DNA of 64,000 bases. Origin: Streptomyces griseorubiginosus (GTDB taxonomy: Bacteria; Actinomycetota; Actinomycetes; Streptomycetales; Streptomycetaceae). The notes beneath the pieces are model-generated. The model was given only the letters and a program-made list of their open reading frames with translations. It had not been told where the DNA came from and did not search any database. The DNA is taken from the NCBI RefSeq assembly GCF_001514195.1, contig NZ_KQ948735.1, positions 1,334,055 to 1,398,054 of the forward strand, in the 5' to 3' direction. This document shows, piece after piece, positions 16,599 through 25,944 of the stretch (its first letter is position 1; each line of letters opens with the position of its first letter). The position numbers and the translations under genes were made by a program.

Positions 16599-18410
16599 CT
16601 ATCCTGCCTGCTCGGCACCGAAGAGCGTGAGGGCGGTCGTCACCAGTCCGATGTGACTGAACGCCTGCGGGAAGTTCCCGAGCTGCGCGCCGGCCACCGG
16701 GTCGTACTCCTCGGACAGCAGCCCCACGTCGTTGGCGAGGCCCAGCAGCCGTTCGAACAGGGCCCGCGCCTCCGTCCTGCGGCCCGTCATGTGCAGCGCG
16801 TCGGCGAGCCAGAACGAGCACACCAGGAAGCTGCCCTCACCACCGGGCAGCCCGTCCACCGGCGTCTCCTCGGCGCTGTACCGCCGTACGAACCCGTCGT
16901 GCTCCAGCTCGGCGCGGACCGCGTCGATGGTGCCGACCACCCGCGGGTCGTCCGCGGGCAGGAAGCCGACGCGGGGGATCAACAGCAGGGACGCGTCGAG
17001 CTCGCGGGAGCCGTAGTACTGGGTGAAGGTGTTGCGTTCGGCGTCGTAGCCCTTCTCGCAGACCTCGCGGTGGACCTCGTCGCGCAGCGCGCGCCAGCCC
17101 TCCAGGTCGCCGCCCAGCTCGGGGAAGGCCTCCAGGGCACGCACCGCGCGGTCGGCGGCGACCCACACCATGACCTTGGAGTGGACGAAGTCGCGGCGCC
17201 CGCCGCGCACCTCCCAGATCCCCTCGTCCGGCTGCCGCCAGGAGGACTGGAGGAAGCCCAGCAGGACGCTCTGGAGGGACCACATGTGCGGCTGGGCGGA
17301 CAATCCGGCCCGCCGGGCCAGGAACAGGGAGTCCATGACCTCGCCGTACACGTCCAGCTGGAGCTGTTTCACCGCCTCGTTGCCGATCCGCACCGGCCGG
17401 GAGCCGCCGAAGCCGGACAGCCAGGGCAGTTCGAACTCGGGCAACCGCCGCTCGCCCGCGACGCCGTACATGATCTGGAGGTCCGCGGGGTCACCGGCGA
17501 CCGCGCGCAGCAGCCAGTTCCGCCAGGCCTCGGCCTCCTCCAGGTAGCCGCACTGCACGAGGGCGCCCAGGGTGAGGGTGGAGTCGCGCAGCCAGCAGTA
17601 GCGGTAGTCCCAGTTGCGCACCCCGCCCATCTCCTCGGGCAGCGAGGTGGTGGCCGCGGCCACGATGCCGCCGGTGGGCCGGTAGGTGAGCGCCTTGAGG
17701 GTGATCAGGGAGCGGACCACGGCGTCCCGGTGCGGGCCGTCGTAGCGGCAGCGCGCCGACCACTCCTGCCAGTCGGCCACGCTGCTCTCCAGCGTCTCGA
17801 ACGGGTCGGTCAGCGGAGGGCGCGGCTCGTGCGAGGGGTGCCAGGTGAGGACGAACGCGACTTTCTCGCCCTCCTCGACGGTGAACTCCGAGTGCGTGCC
17901 GAAGTGTTCGCCCCAGGTGTGCACCGGGGGCACGCTGCGCAGCCACGTCGAGTCGGGTCCCGCGATGGCCACCCGCTGCCCGTGGGCCCTGCGCACCCAC
18001 GGCACGATCGAGCCGTACTCGAAGCGCAGCCGCAGCGTGCTGCGCACGGTGACCCGGCCGCGCAGGCCTTCCACGATCCGTACGAGGTCGGGGGCGACGT
18101 CGCGCTGCGGCATCAGGTCGGTGACCCGCACCGCGCCCTCGTCGGTCTCCCACTCGGTGTCCAGGACGAGGGTCCCGGGGCGGTAGCCGCGCCGGGTGCA
18201 CCGGTCCGCGCCCTGCGGGGCGATCCGCCAGTGGCCGTTCTCCTCGTCGCCGAGCAGCCGCGCGAAGCAGGCCGCCGAGTCGAAGCGGGGCAGGCACAGC
18301 CAGTCCACGGAGCCGTCCGTGCCGACCAGGGCGGCGGTCTGTTCGTCGCCGATGAGGGCGTAGTCCTCGATACGGGGGATCCGGTGAGCCGGCGGGGTTC
18401 GGGGGTGCAC
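16599..18410 (-). CDS. Glycoside hydrolase family 15 protein (trehalase/glucoamylase-like)
   Basis: About 603 aa. The N-terminal beta-sandwich domain starts IEDYALIGDEQTAALVGTDG, and the (alpha/alpha)6 barrel contains EEMGGVRNWDYRYCWLRDS, the family's substrate-binding and catalytic block, plus the second acidic cluster LSEEYDP near the C-terminus. Actinobacterial relatives include trehalases; starch-type substrates are the alternative. No signal peptide, so it is probably cytoplasmic. The start is uncertain: GTG 18410 is used, with an in-frame TTG at 18443 and weak ribosome-binding sites for both. Upstream lies the 63-bp minisatellite. Confidence 0.88.
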   Translation of the reverse strand: MHPRTPPAHRIPRIEDYALIGDEQTAALVGTDGSVDWLCLPRFDSAACFARLLGDEENGHWRIAPQGADRCTRRGYRPGTLVLDTEWETDEGAVRVTDLMPQRDVAPDLVRIVEGLRGRVTVRSTLRLRFEYGSIVPWVRRAHGQRVAIAGPDSTWLRSVPPVHTWGEHFGTHSEFTVEEGEKVAFVLTWHPSHEPRPPLTDPFETLESSVADWQEWSARCRYDGPHRDAVVRSLITLKALTYRPTGGIVAAATTSLPEEMGGVRNWDYRYCWLRDSTLTLGALVQCGYLEEAEAWRNWLLRAVAGDPADLQIMYGVAGERRLPEFELPWLSGFGGSRPVRIGNEAVKQLQLDVYGEVMDSLFLARRAGLSAQPHMWSLQSVLLGFLQSSWRQPDEGIWEVRGGRRDFVHSKVMVWVAADRAVRALEAFPELGGDLEGWRALRDEVHREVCEKGYDAERNTFTQYYGSRELDASLLLIPRVGFLPADDPRVVGTIDAVRAELEHDGFVRRYSAEETPVDGLPGGEGSFLVCSFWLADALHMTGRRTEARALFERLLGLANDVGLLSEEYDPVAGAQLGNFPQAFSHIGLVTTALTLFGAEQAG

Positions 18411-18508
18411 GCAGTGCGGATTCCCGGCTGGCCGAAACGGCAATCAACGGTGGGGCCGGGGGAGTGACACCGCCGCGCCGGAGAAGACCGCCGCCAAGAC
18501 CGGAAGGG

Positions 18509-18850
18509 GGCCGCGTGTCCGGTGAGCCTCGGCTCGGCCACGCGGGATCGGAAGGGCCATGTGTTCGGTGCGCCTCGGATTACACGGGGGTCGGCTCGGC
18601 CAGGTCGGTACCGGGAGGGCCGCGTATCCGGTCCGCCTCGGAACACATGGGGGCCGGCTCGGCCAGGTCGGGACCGGAAGGGCGGCGCGGCGTGGCCGGT
18701 CTGCCTTGGATGAGGCGGCGATCGGCTCGGCCACGCGGGACCGAAGGGCGGCGTGCCCGTGAGCCTCGGATCAGACGGGCGGTCGGATCGGCCGCGCCGG
18801 GACCGGAAGGCCGTGTGTTCGGTGCGCCTCGGATCACACCGCGGCGGGCT
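18509..18850. repeat. ~63-bp minisatellite, 5-6 units, ending in the SURF1 gene 3' end
   Basis: Imperfect units start at 18509, 18555, 18618, 18681, 18747 and 18809, with lengths 46, 63, 63, 66, 62 and a partial last unit. A typical unit runs GGCCGYGTNTYCGGTSCGCC, TCGGATYACACGGG, CGGTCGGCTCGGCCAGGTCG and GGACCGGAAG. The last unit includes the TGA of the SURF1 gene (18834-18836). The spacer 18411-18508 holds nothing else I recognise. Because the period is a multiple of three, open frames run through on both strands, but none has a ribosome-binding site. Confidence 0.85.
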
Positions 18851-19631
18851 CTGCCTCCTCGGCGTTCTCGCGCTCCGCCTTCTCGCGGCGGTCGCGCAGC
18901 TCGCGTCGGACCAGGATCACCCAGCCGATCGGCACGCCGACCGAGAATAGCCACCACTGGATCGCGTACGCGTAGTTCAGCGCGGCGTCCTCACTGCCGG
19001 GGTTGCCGCCGATCAGCTCGGGGGTGTCGCCCTTCGGCTCCGGCGAGATCTGCGCGATGTAGCCGCCGAGGACCTGCTTGCCGAGCCGCCGGGCCTCCTG
19101 CTCGCTGTTGATCAGCATGACCTGCCGGTCCGGGAGCCCCTTGAGGTTCTTGATGCCGCTCGCCGCGGTCGTCTCGTCGGGCATCAGCCGCCCGGTGACG
19201 GTGATCTCCCCGGCGGGGGGTGCGGGGATCTTCGGGAACGCGGTCTGGCTCGGCCCGTTGGACGGGATCCAGCCCCGGTTGACCAGGAGCACCTTGCCGT
19301 CGTCGAGGACGAAGGGGGTCAGGACGTGGTAGCCGACCTCGTCGTCGGAGTTGGTGCGGCGCCGGACGACCTCCTCGGCGGCGGTGTCGAAGCGCCCCTT
19401 GGCCGTGACCTTGCGGTACCGGTCGTGCGTGGTGACCGTGTGCCCCGGGGAGGTCATCTCCTCCACCGGCACCGGCTCGGCGTTCAGCGCCTGGGTCACC
19501 AGGTTGTTGCGGGCGGTGCGCTCCTCGTAGCGGTGCATCTGCCAGATGCCCAGCCGGATCATCGTGGGGATGAGGAGCAGGGCGACCAGCGTGAGGATCA
19601 CCCACTGCCGGGACAACAGGAAGCGGTACAC
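18834..19631 (-). CDS. SURF1 family cytochrome oxidase assembly protein
   Basis: 265 aa with the SURF1 layout: N-terminal helix SRQWVILTLVALLLIPTMIR followed by LGIWQMHRYEERTARN, the conserved LGxWQxxR motif; a periplasmic domain with VLLVNRGWIPSN and ITVTGRL; and a C-terminal helix NYAYAIQWWLFSVGVPIGWV ending in RRELRDRRE. SURF1 proteins assist haem insertion into aa3-type cytochrome c oxidase. The start is GTG. Its stop codon lies within the minisatellite. Confidence 0.9.
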   Translation of the reverse strand: MYRFLLSRQWVILTLVALLLIPTMIRLGIWQMHRYEERTARNNLVTQALNAEPVPVEEMTSPGHTVTTHDRYRKVTAKGRFDTAAEEVVRRRTNSDDEVGYHVLTPFVLDDGKVLLVNRGWIPSNGPSQTAFPKIPAPPAGEITVTGRLMPDETTAASGIKNLKGLPDRQVMLINSEQEARRLGKQVLGGYIAQISPEPKGDTPELIGGNPGSEDAALNYAYAIQWWLFSVGVPIGWVILVRRELRDRREKAERENAEEAEPAAV

Positions 19632-19701
19632 CCCACGACGGTACCTCCCGGGTCGTGGGGTGCCATGGGCAGGGGGTGCCCTCCTGTGGGGCAGGGGTGG
19701 G

Positions 19702-19935
19702 TCAGACCCGGTCCACGATGCCGGCCTTCCCTTCCGCGCGGGCGCAGTGCGCACCGCAGAACCAGTGGCCCTCGACCTCCACACCCTGCCCGATGATCTG
19801 CACACGACAGTGCTCGCAGATCGGTGCCATCCGGTGGATCGCGCAGGAGAAGCAGTCGAAGACATGCACCGCGCCCTGGGCGTGCACCTCGAAGGTCATT
19901 CCGTAGTTGTTGCCGCAAACTTCGCAAGTCGCCAT
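19702..19935 (-). CDS. Small conserved Cys-rich (double zinc-ribbon) protein
   Basis: 77 aa with seven Cys and several His: CEVCGNNYG at the N-terminus, then HVFDCFSCAIHRMAPICEHC and HWFCGAHC. The Cys-x2-Cys and Cys-x3-Cys spacing suggests two structural zinc sites (treble-clef or ribbon type). There is no signal peptide, so it is cytoplasmic. I do not know a function; its sequence looks strongly constrained. ATG 19935 is used; the longer frame upstream to 19998 has no motif. Confidence 0.8.
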   Translation of the reverse strand: MATCEVCGNNYGMTFEVHAQGAVHVFDCFSCAIHRMAPICEHCRVQIIGQGVEVEGHWFCGAHCARAEGKAGIVDRV

Positions 19936-20177
19936 GCGCCACAGGGTGAGCGGTGACCGCCGCGGGGGCGAGCCGACGCCGGGCGAGTCGTACGACAATC
20001 ACCCGTCCGTCGGCAGCACCGCTCCCGCCGACGCCGGTCACCCTGTGGCGTACGACCGTCCTCTGGCGCCGGCGCCGGTTCCGCTTGGCCCCCTGACGCC
20101 GCCGGTAGCTTCTCCCTGCGGCCGCCCCTTGCTGTTCCGCACGGCCGCCCCCTGCGCCAGTGATCCGTGCCGTGCGG

Positions 20178-21161
20178 TCACCCCTCCGACGCCGGTTCCA
20201 CGTCCCGGAGGAGTTGTCCGAAGGCCGCCTCGTCGACCACGGGGGTGCCGAACTGCCGGGCCTTGACCACCTTGGACGTGCCCGAGTCCGGGTCGTTGGT
20301 GACGAGGAGGCTGGTCAGCCGGGAGATGCTGGTGGCGACATGCAGTCCGGCCTCGATCGCCCGGTCCTCCAGGAGGTCCCGCTCGGTCGAGGTGTCCCCG
20401 GAGAACGCGATCCGCATGCCCTGCTTGAGCGGTCTGCCGTCCACGTACCGCCCCGGGTTGGGGTAGGGGCACGCGGGCCGCTTGCGCGCCGGCCGCCAAC
20501 TGGTCGGCCGGTAGCTGCCGTAGCCCGACGGCTGCCGGGGCACGGCCCGGTCCGTCCACTCGGTCAGCGGCCGGCACTCGTGCAGCGGCAGCCGCACACT
20601 GCGCGCGGCCGCGGCCCGCAGACTCGGCCGGAACGCCTCCGCGAGCACGCGCGCGTCGTCGAGGGCGTGGTGCGCCCGCCGCTGTACGACGCCGAAGTGG
20701 GCCGCCAGCGTCTCCAGTTTGTGGTTGGGCAGCGGCAGCCCGAGCTCCTTGGACAGGACGATGGTGCACAGCCGCTGGCTCACCGGAGCCACCCGCCCCG
20801 CGCGCGCGTACTCGCGGGCGATCATCTGCCAGTCGAAGACGGCGTTGTGCGCGACGAGGACGCGCCCGTCGAGACGGGCCGAGAACTCCTCGGCGATGTC
20901 CTGGAAGAGGGGCGCGCCTTCGAGGGTGTCGCTCGTCAGCCCGTGGATCCACACCGGACCGGGATCGCGCTCCGGGTTGACCAGCGTGTACCAGTGGTCC
21001 TCGACCTCACCGCGGGCGTCCAACCGGTAGACGGCCGCCGAGATTATCCGGTCGTCCCGGGCCAGGCCGGTGGTCTCCACGTCGACGACCGCGTATCCCT
21101 GCGGATACGCGGCCGGCCACGCTGTGGGGGAGGACGCTGCGGTCGTCTGGTCTTCGAGCAT
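20178..21161 (-). CDS. DEDDh 3'-5' exonuclease with C-terminal BRCT domain
   Basis: 327 aa. The DnaQ-like nuclease domain has Exo I VVDVETTGLA, Exo II VAHNAVFDWQMI and Exo III HHALDDARVLAEAF, with acidic residues and the histidine of the DEDDh class present. After a basic Pro-rich linker (about residues 190-245) comes a BRCT-like domain (GMRIAFSGDTSTERDLLEDR to LLVTNDPDSGTSKVVKARQF). This fusion is widespread in Streptomyces and implies a DNA-repair or proofreading role. An ACGCGCGCGT palindrome lies inside the gene at 20647. Confidence 0.9.
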   Translation of the reverse strand: MLEDQTTAASSPTAWPAAYPQGYAVVDVETTGLARDDRIISAAVYRLDARGEVEDHWYTLVNPERDPGPVWIHGLTSDTLEGAPLFQDIAEEFSARLDGRVLVAHNAVFDWQMIAREYARAGRVAPVSQRLCTIVLSKELGLPLPNHKLETLAAHFGVVQRRAHHALDDARVLAEAFRPSLRAAAARSVRLPLHECRPLTEWTDRAVPRQPSGYGSYRPTSWRPARKRPACPYPNPGRYVDGRPLKQGMRIAFSGDTSTERDLLEDRAIEAGLHVATSISRLTSLLVTNDPDSGTSKVVKARQFGTPVVDEAAFGQLLRDVEPASEG

Positions 21162-21249
21162 GGTCCCTGAGGATACGGGCCGCGACTGACAGTCCCTCAC
21201 GGCGGCGTCGGTACCGGGCTCCTGGGGACAGGAGTGCGATCCTCCCGGA

Positions 21250-21960
21250 ATGACCGAACCGACGCATGACGAGGCCCACGGCGGCGCCCTCGGCGCCCGC
21301 CTCAACTGGCTGCGCGCGGCCGTCCTGGGCGCGAACGACGGCATCGTCTCCACCGCGGGACTGGTGGTCGGCGTGGCGGGGGCGACGAGCGACCGCTCCG
21401 CGTTGCTGACGGCGGGTCTGGCCGGGCTGCTCGCCGGCTCGCTGTCCATGGCGGCCGGGGAGTACGTGTCCGTGTCGACGCAGCGGGACTCGGAGAAGGC
21501 GGCCCTGGCCCAGGAGAAGCGGGAGCTTCGCGAGCAACCGGAGGCGGAGCTGGAGGAGTTGACGGAACTCCTGGAGCAGCGCGGCCTCTCGCGGGACGTC
21601 GCCCTGGAGGCAGCTCAGCAACTGACGGAACGTGACGCCCTGCGGGCCCACGCGCGCGTGGAGCTCGGCATCGACCCGGACGAACTGACCAACCCCTGGC
21701 ACGCGGCCTGGGCGAGCTTCCTGGCGTTCACGGCGGGCGCGTTGCTTCCCCTGCTGGCCATCGTCCTGCCCCCGTCCGGATGGCGGGTGCCGGTGACGGT
21801 GGTGTCGGTGGTGGGCGCACTGGTGCTGACCGGCTGGAGCAGCGCGAGGCTGGGGGCGGCGGCGCCGGGGCGGGCGGTGCTGCGGAACGTGGGGGGCGGG
21901 TTGCTGGCGATGGGGGTCACCTATGGCGTAGGGGTGCTGTTGGGGGCGGCGGGGGTCTAG
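21250..21960 (+). CDS. VIT1/CCC1-family transporter
   Basis: 236 aa. The N-terminal block LNWLRAAVLGANDGIVSTAG is the VIT1/CCC1 family signature, with SMAAGEYVSVSTQRDSEKA forming the conserved TM2 and cytoplasmic metal-binding region. A helical Glu-rich insert (EKRELREQPEAELEELTELL) is followed by the last helices. Plant and yeast members move Fe2+ or Mn2+ into vacuoles; the bacterial direction and metal are not established, but Fe/Mn export is likely. Five helices are predicted by eye. Confidence 0.88.
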   Translation: MTEPTHDEAHGGALGARLNWLRAAVLGANDGIVSTAGLVVGVAGATSDRSALLTAGLAGLLAGSLSMAAGEYVSVSTQRDSEKAALAQEKRELREQPEAELEELTELLEQRGLSRDVALEAAQQLTERDALRAHARVELGIDPDELTNPWHAAWASFLAFTAGALLPLLAIVLPPSGWRVPVTVVSVVGALVLTGWSSARLGAAAPGRAVLRNVGGGLLAMGVTYGVGVLLGAAGV

Positions 21961-22119
21961 TCGACGAGCGGGCCGTCCCCTCGGTGAGCTTCTCTGCGAG
22001 AGCCTTTCGTCCCCCGGCGTCCCTTGGCGGAGATCGCCAAGAAGCAAGCGCGTACCGCCGTGAATACTTGTCGGTAACAACGTCTAGCCGGGCCCGAGCT
22101 GCGGTTCTACGGTGCACGC

Positions 22120-22982
<863 letters not shown>

Positions 22983-22986
<4 letters not shown>

Positions 22987-23678
22987 GGACTCCGCGCATC
23001 TCCGGGAGCCGCTGCCGCGTCCTGCTCGCCGCCTTCGCCCTCGCCGCCGCCCTCGACCTCGTCTCCCTGGCCGTCGGTTTCCACGGCGGTCACGTCATCG
23101 CCAAGCCCCTCCTCATGCCGCTCCTCGCCGCGTGGGCGGCCGCCCGGGGCGCGCCTCGCCTGCTCGTCGCCGCGCTCCTGTGCGGCTGGGGCGGTGACGT
23201 GCTCCTGTTGTCCGACGCCGACCCCGCCTTCCTTGCGGGCATGACCTGCTTCGCCGCGGGACACGTCTGCTACCTCGCCCTGTTCACACGCGACGGCACG
23301 CCCCGCGCGCGTACCGCCCTCCTCGCCCCCGGCTACCTAGTGGCCCTCGTCACCACGGTCGCCCTGCTGTGGCCCGACCTGCCGGCCGGTCTCCGCGTCC
23401 CCGTCGCCGGCTACAGCACCCTGCTCGTGGCCATGGCCTGCGCCGCCGCCGTCCGGCTCGGCCCGGTCGCCGGACTCGGCGGTGCGCTCTTCCTGATCTC
23501 GGACACCCTCATCGCGACCGGCGTCGCCGACTGGCCCCAGCCGCCCCGACCCGACCTGTGGATCATGCTCACGTACCTCGCCGCCCAGTTCCTGCTGGCC
23601 ACAGGCACCCTGCGAGCCCTCGAAGCGCGCCCGGGACCGATGGCGACGTACGGTGAGGTGCGCTCGACCACCCCCTGA
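22983..23678 (+). CDS. YhhN/TMEM86-family (lysoplasmalogenase-like) membrane protein
   Basis: 231 aa, about eight helices. YhhN family marks are KPLLMPLLAAW near the N-terminus, GWGGDVLLL and the conserved FLISDTLIATGVAD toward the C-terminus, ending YLAAQFLLATG. Family members include TMEM86 lysoplasmalogenases that cleave the vinyl-ether bond of lysoplasmalogens. The GTG start overlaps the upstream hydroxylase stop (GTGA), so the two are coupled. Confidence 0.88.
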
Positions 23679-23714
23679 GCGCCGCCACGCCCTCGCACGA
23701 GAAGGATCCTCGAC

Positions 23715-24758
23715 ATGCGCGCCACCACCATCCACGCCCCGTACGACATGCGTGTGGAGGACGTCCCCGAGCCGGTGGTGCAACTGCCCACCGACGCCGT
23801 GCTGCGGGTGCTGCGCGCCTGTATCTGCGGCAGCGACCTGTGGGCCTACCGCGGTGAGGCGGCCCGGCAGCCGGGGCAGCGCATCGGGCACGAGTTCCTC
23901 GGCGTGGTCGAGGAGACCGGCTCCGAGGTCGGCACGGTCCGGCGCGGTGACCTCGTCGTCGCGCCCTTCATGTGGTCCGACGGCGTCTGCGACTACTGCC
24001 GCGAGGGCCTGACCACCTCCTGCGAACACGGCGGCTTCTGGGGCTCCGTCGGCTACGACGGCGGCCAGGGCGAGGCCGTACGCGTCCCCTTCGCCGACGG
24101 CACCCTCGTACGGCTGCCCAAGGAGGCGGCCTCCGACAGCCGTCTGCTGTCCTCCCTGCTGACCCTCTCCGACGTCCTGGGCACCGGCCACCACGCCGCC
24201 CTGGGAGCGGGCGTCCGCCCGGGCGCCACCGTCGCCGTCGTCGGTGACGGAGCGGTCGGCCTGTGCGCGGTGCTCGCCGCCAAACGGCTCGGCGCGGAAC
24301 GGATCATCGCCCTGGGCCGCCACCAGGTCCGCACCGACATCGCCCGCGGCTTCGGCGCCACCGACGTCGTCGCCGAGCGCGGGGACGCCGCCGTCGAGGC
24401 CGTGCGCGAACTCACCCGCGGCCAGGGCGCCCACGCCGTCGTCGAGGCCGTCGGCACCGAGCAGTCCATGCGGACGGCGGTCGACATCACCCGCGACGGC
24501 GGCGCCATCGGCTTCGTCGGTGTGCCGCACGGCAGCGGCACCGGCCTCGACCTCGGCGTCCTGTTCGACCGGAACATCGCCCTGCGCGGTGGCGTGGCGC
24601 CGGTCCGCGCCTACATCCCCGAGCTGCTGCCCGACGTCCTGGACGGCACCGTCGACGCCTCACCCGTCTTCGACATGACCGTCGGCATCGAGGGGATCCC
24701 CGACGGCTACAAGGCCATGGACGAGCGCACGGCCCTCAAGGTCCTCGTGACCAACTAG
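23715..24758 (+). CDS. Zinc-dependent medium-chain alcohol dehydrogenase
   Basis: 347 aa MDR-family enzyme. Catalytic zinc ligands appear in ACICGSDLWAYRG and GHEFLGVVEETG; the structural zinc lobe is reduced, with only VCDYCREGLTTSCEHGG visible. The Rossmann loop is VVGDGAVGLCAVLAAKRLGA, where GDGAVG fits an NAD(P) binder. The C-terminal half resembles threonine or sorbitol dehydrogenases. Substrate unknown. A 38-bp tandem duplication covers its 3' end. Confidence 0.9.
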   Translation: MRATTIHAPYDMRVEDVPEPVVQLPTDAVLRVLRACICGSDLWAYRGEAARQPGQRIGHEFLGVVEETGSEVGTVRRGDLVVAPFMWSDGVCDYCREGLTTSCEHGGFWGSVGYDGGQGEAVRVPFADGTLVRLPKEAASDSRLLSSLLTLSDVLGTGHHAALGAGVRPGATVAVVGDGAVGLCAVLAAKRLGAERIIALGRHQVRTDIARGFGATDVVAERGDAAVEAVRELTRGQGAHAVVEAVGTEQSMRTAVDITRDGGAIGFVGVPHGSGTGLDLGVLFDRNIALRGGVAPVRAYIPELLPDVLDGTVDASPVFDMTVGIEGIPDGYKAMDERTALKVLVTN

Positions 24759-24815
24759 CCGCGGGACCGCGCTGAAAGGTCCTCATGGCCAACCAGCCGC
24801 GGGACCACGCCGAAC
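24740..24815. repeat. 38-bp tandem duplication of the alcohol dehydrogenase 3' end
   Basis: Bases 24740-24777 and 24778-24815 are direct copies with about six mismatches. The first copy contains the last codons and the TAG stop of the dehydrogenase gene; in the second the TAG has become CAG. The neighbour on the other side (CopD-type gene) is convergent, ending at 24827. Confidence 0.8.
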
Positions 24816-24826
24816 ACGGTCGGCGC

Positions 24827-25834
24827 TCACCAGCGGATCGGCAGCGGCAGCGCCGTCAGCAGCCCCGACACCGCGACCACCAGACCCAGCGCGACGACCT
24901 CCGCGCGCGCCGGGACGCAGGCGGCCAGCGGGTCGGGGGCGCGGCGCAGCCGCAGCCGGGCGCTCAGCGCGAGCACGGCGACGACCGCGACGAGGAGCAC
25001 CTTGGCCAGCAGGGTGCGCCCGTAGGCGGTGTCCGTGAGCTGCGTCAGGATCGTGCCGGACGGCATCCGGCGCAGCGAACTCCCCACCCCGGTCGCGGTC
25101 ATGGCGGCGAGCAGTACGGCCGCCACGCGCGCGTAGTGCCCGAGCAGCGCGGCGCCCTGCCCGGTCGGCCCCCAGCGGCGCAGGGTCCGCAGCACATGCA
25201 GCAGTCCGCCCGCCCACAGGGCCGCGCACGTCAGATGCACCGCCGTCAGCCCGGAACCCACCAGGGGCGTGTGTTCGCTCGGAGGATGCGCGCGCAGGGC
25301 CTCCGCCACGACCACGGCGCCCAGGGGCCACACCTGGACGGAAGACCGGTAGGTGCGGGCGCACAGTCCGGCCACCAGGAACGCGTTGATCTCCAGCAGG
25401 GCCAGCTGGCCGTCGCGCGAGGCGTACAGGCCGCCGAAGTCGATCTGGGAGAGGCGGTGCGGCACGTGGTTGCCGGTCGCGACGACCGCGGCCAGCCCCA
25501 GCGCGGCGACGGCACCGACGGCGGCCGCCCAAGGTGCCCAGGAACGCGGGCCGTCCGGCGGGGCGCCGGGCACCGAGCGGGCCAGGCGGCGTACGGACAG
25601 CTCGCCCAGCGGCACGCACAGCGCCGCGAACAGCATCGCCCGCAGGAGGGCCAGCCCGCCCGCACCGGGTGCGGCGGCCTCCCCGGTGCCGTGCAAGGCG
25701 GCGGAGGGCCCCAGCAGCGGTATGGCCACGGCCGATGTCGCCAGCACGAGGACGGCGGCCGCCCGGCCGACACCGGGGTGCCGCACGGGTCCGCTCGCGT
25801 CAGCCGTCTCGGCGGTGGGTCTGCTCAAGGTCAC
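24827..25834 (-). CDS. CopD-domain membrane protein
   Basis: 335 aa, about eight or nine transmembrane helices. The C-terminal CopD (PF05425-type) domain shows LVGSGLTAVHLTCAALWAGG and VAAVLLAAMTATGVGSSLRR. The N-terminal half is a second membrane module with LARSVPGAPPDGPRSWAPWA between helices. CopD proteins take part in copper import or homeostasis; the CopC partner is not adjacent. The start is GTG at what appears to be the first base of the transcript, see the promoter feature. Confidence 0.83.
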   Translation of the reverse strand: MTLSRPTAETADASGPVRHPGVGRAAAVLVLATSAVAIPLLGPSAALHGTGEAAAPGAGGLALLRAMLFAALCVPLGELSVRRLARSVPGAPPDGPRSWAPWAAAVGAVAALGLAAVVATGNHVPHRLSQIDFGGLYASRDGQLALLEINAFLVAGLCARTYRSSVQVWPLGAVVVAEALRAHPPSEHTPLVGSGLTAVHLTCAALWAGGLLHVLRTLRRWGPTGQGAALLGHYARVAAVLLAAMTATGVGSSLRRMPSGTILTQLTDTAYGRTLLAKVLLVAVVAVLALSARLRLRRAPDPLAACVPARAEVVALGLVVAVSGLLTALPLPIRW

Positions 25835-25840
25835 CCGACG

Positions 25841-25869
25841 ATACTTGCCAGACCGGACAGAACGGGCAA
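25841..25869 (-). promoter_or_regulatory. Promoter giving a leaderless CopD-type transcript
   Basis: On the minus strand TTGCCC (25869-25864) and AAGTAT (25846-25841) are exactly 17 nt apart, and the GTG start codon follows 6 nt after the -10 box. No ribosome-binding site precedes the GTG, so a leaderless mRNA is the simplest reading. Confidence 0.5.
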
Positions 25870-25944
25870 CCTTCGGGAAACAACTGGGAGTACGGCATTC
25901 CGTCCACCGGCAGGTCTCAGCTCCCGCCCAGGGCCAGGGCGGGC

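Noticed and set aside
18444..18833. ORFs on both strands across the minisatellite
   Set aside because: They exist only because the repeat period is divisible by three. No ribosome-binding site, no codon bias and no known domain.
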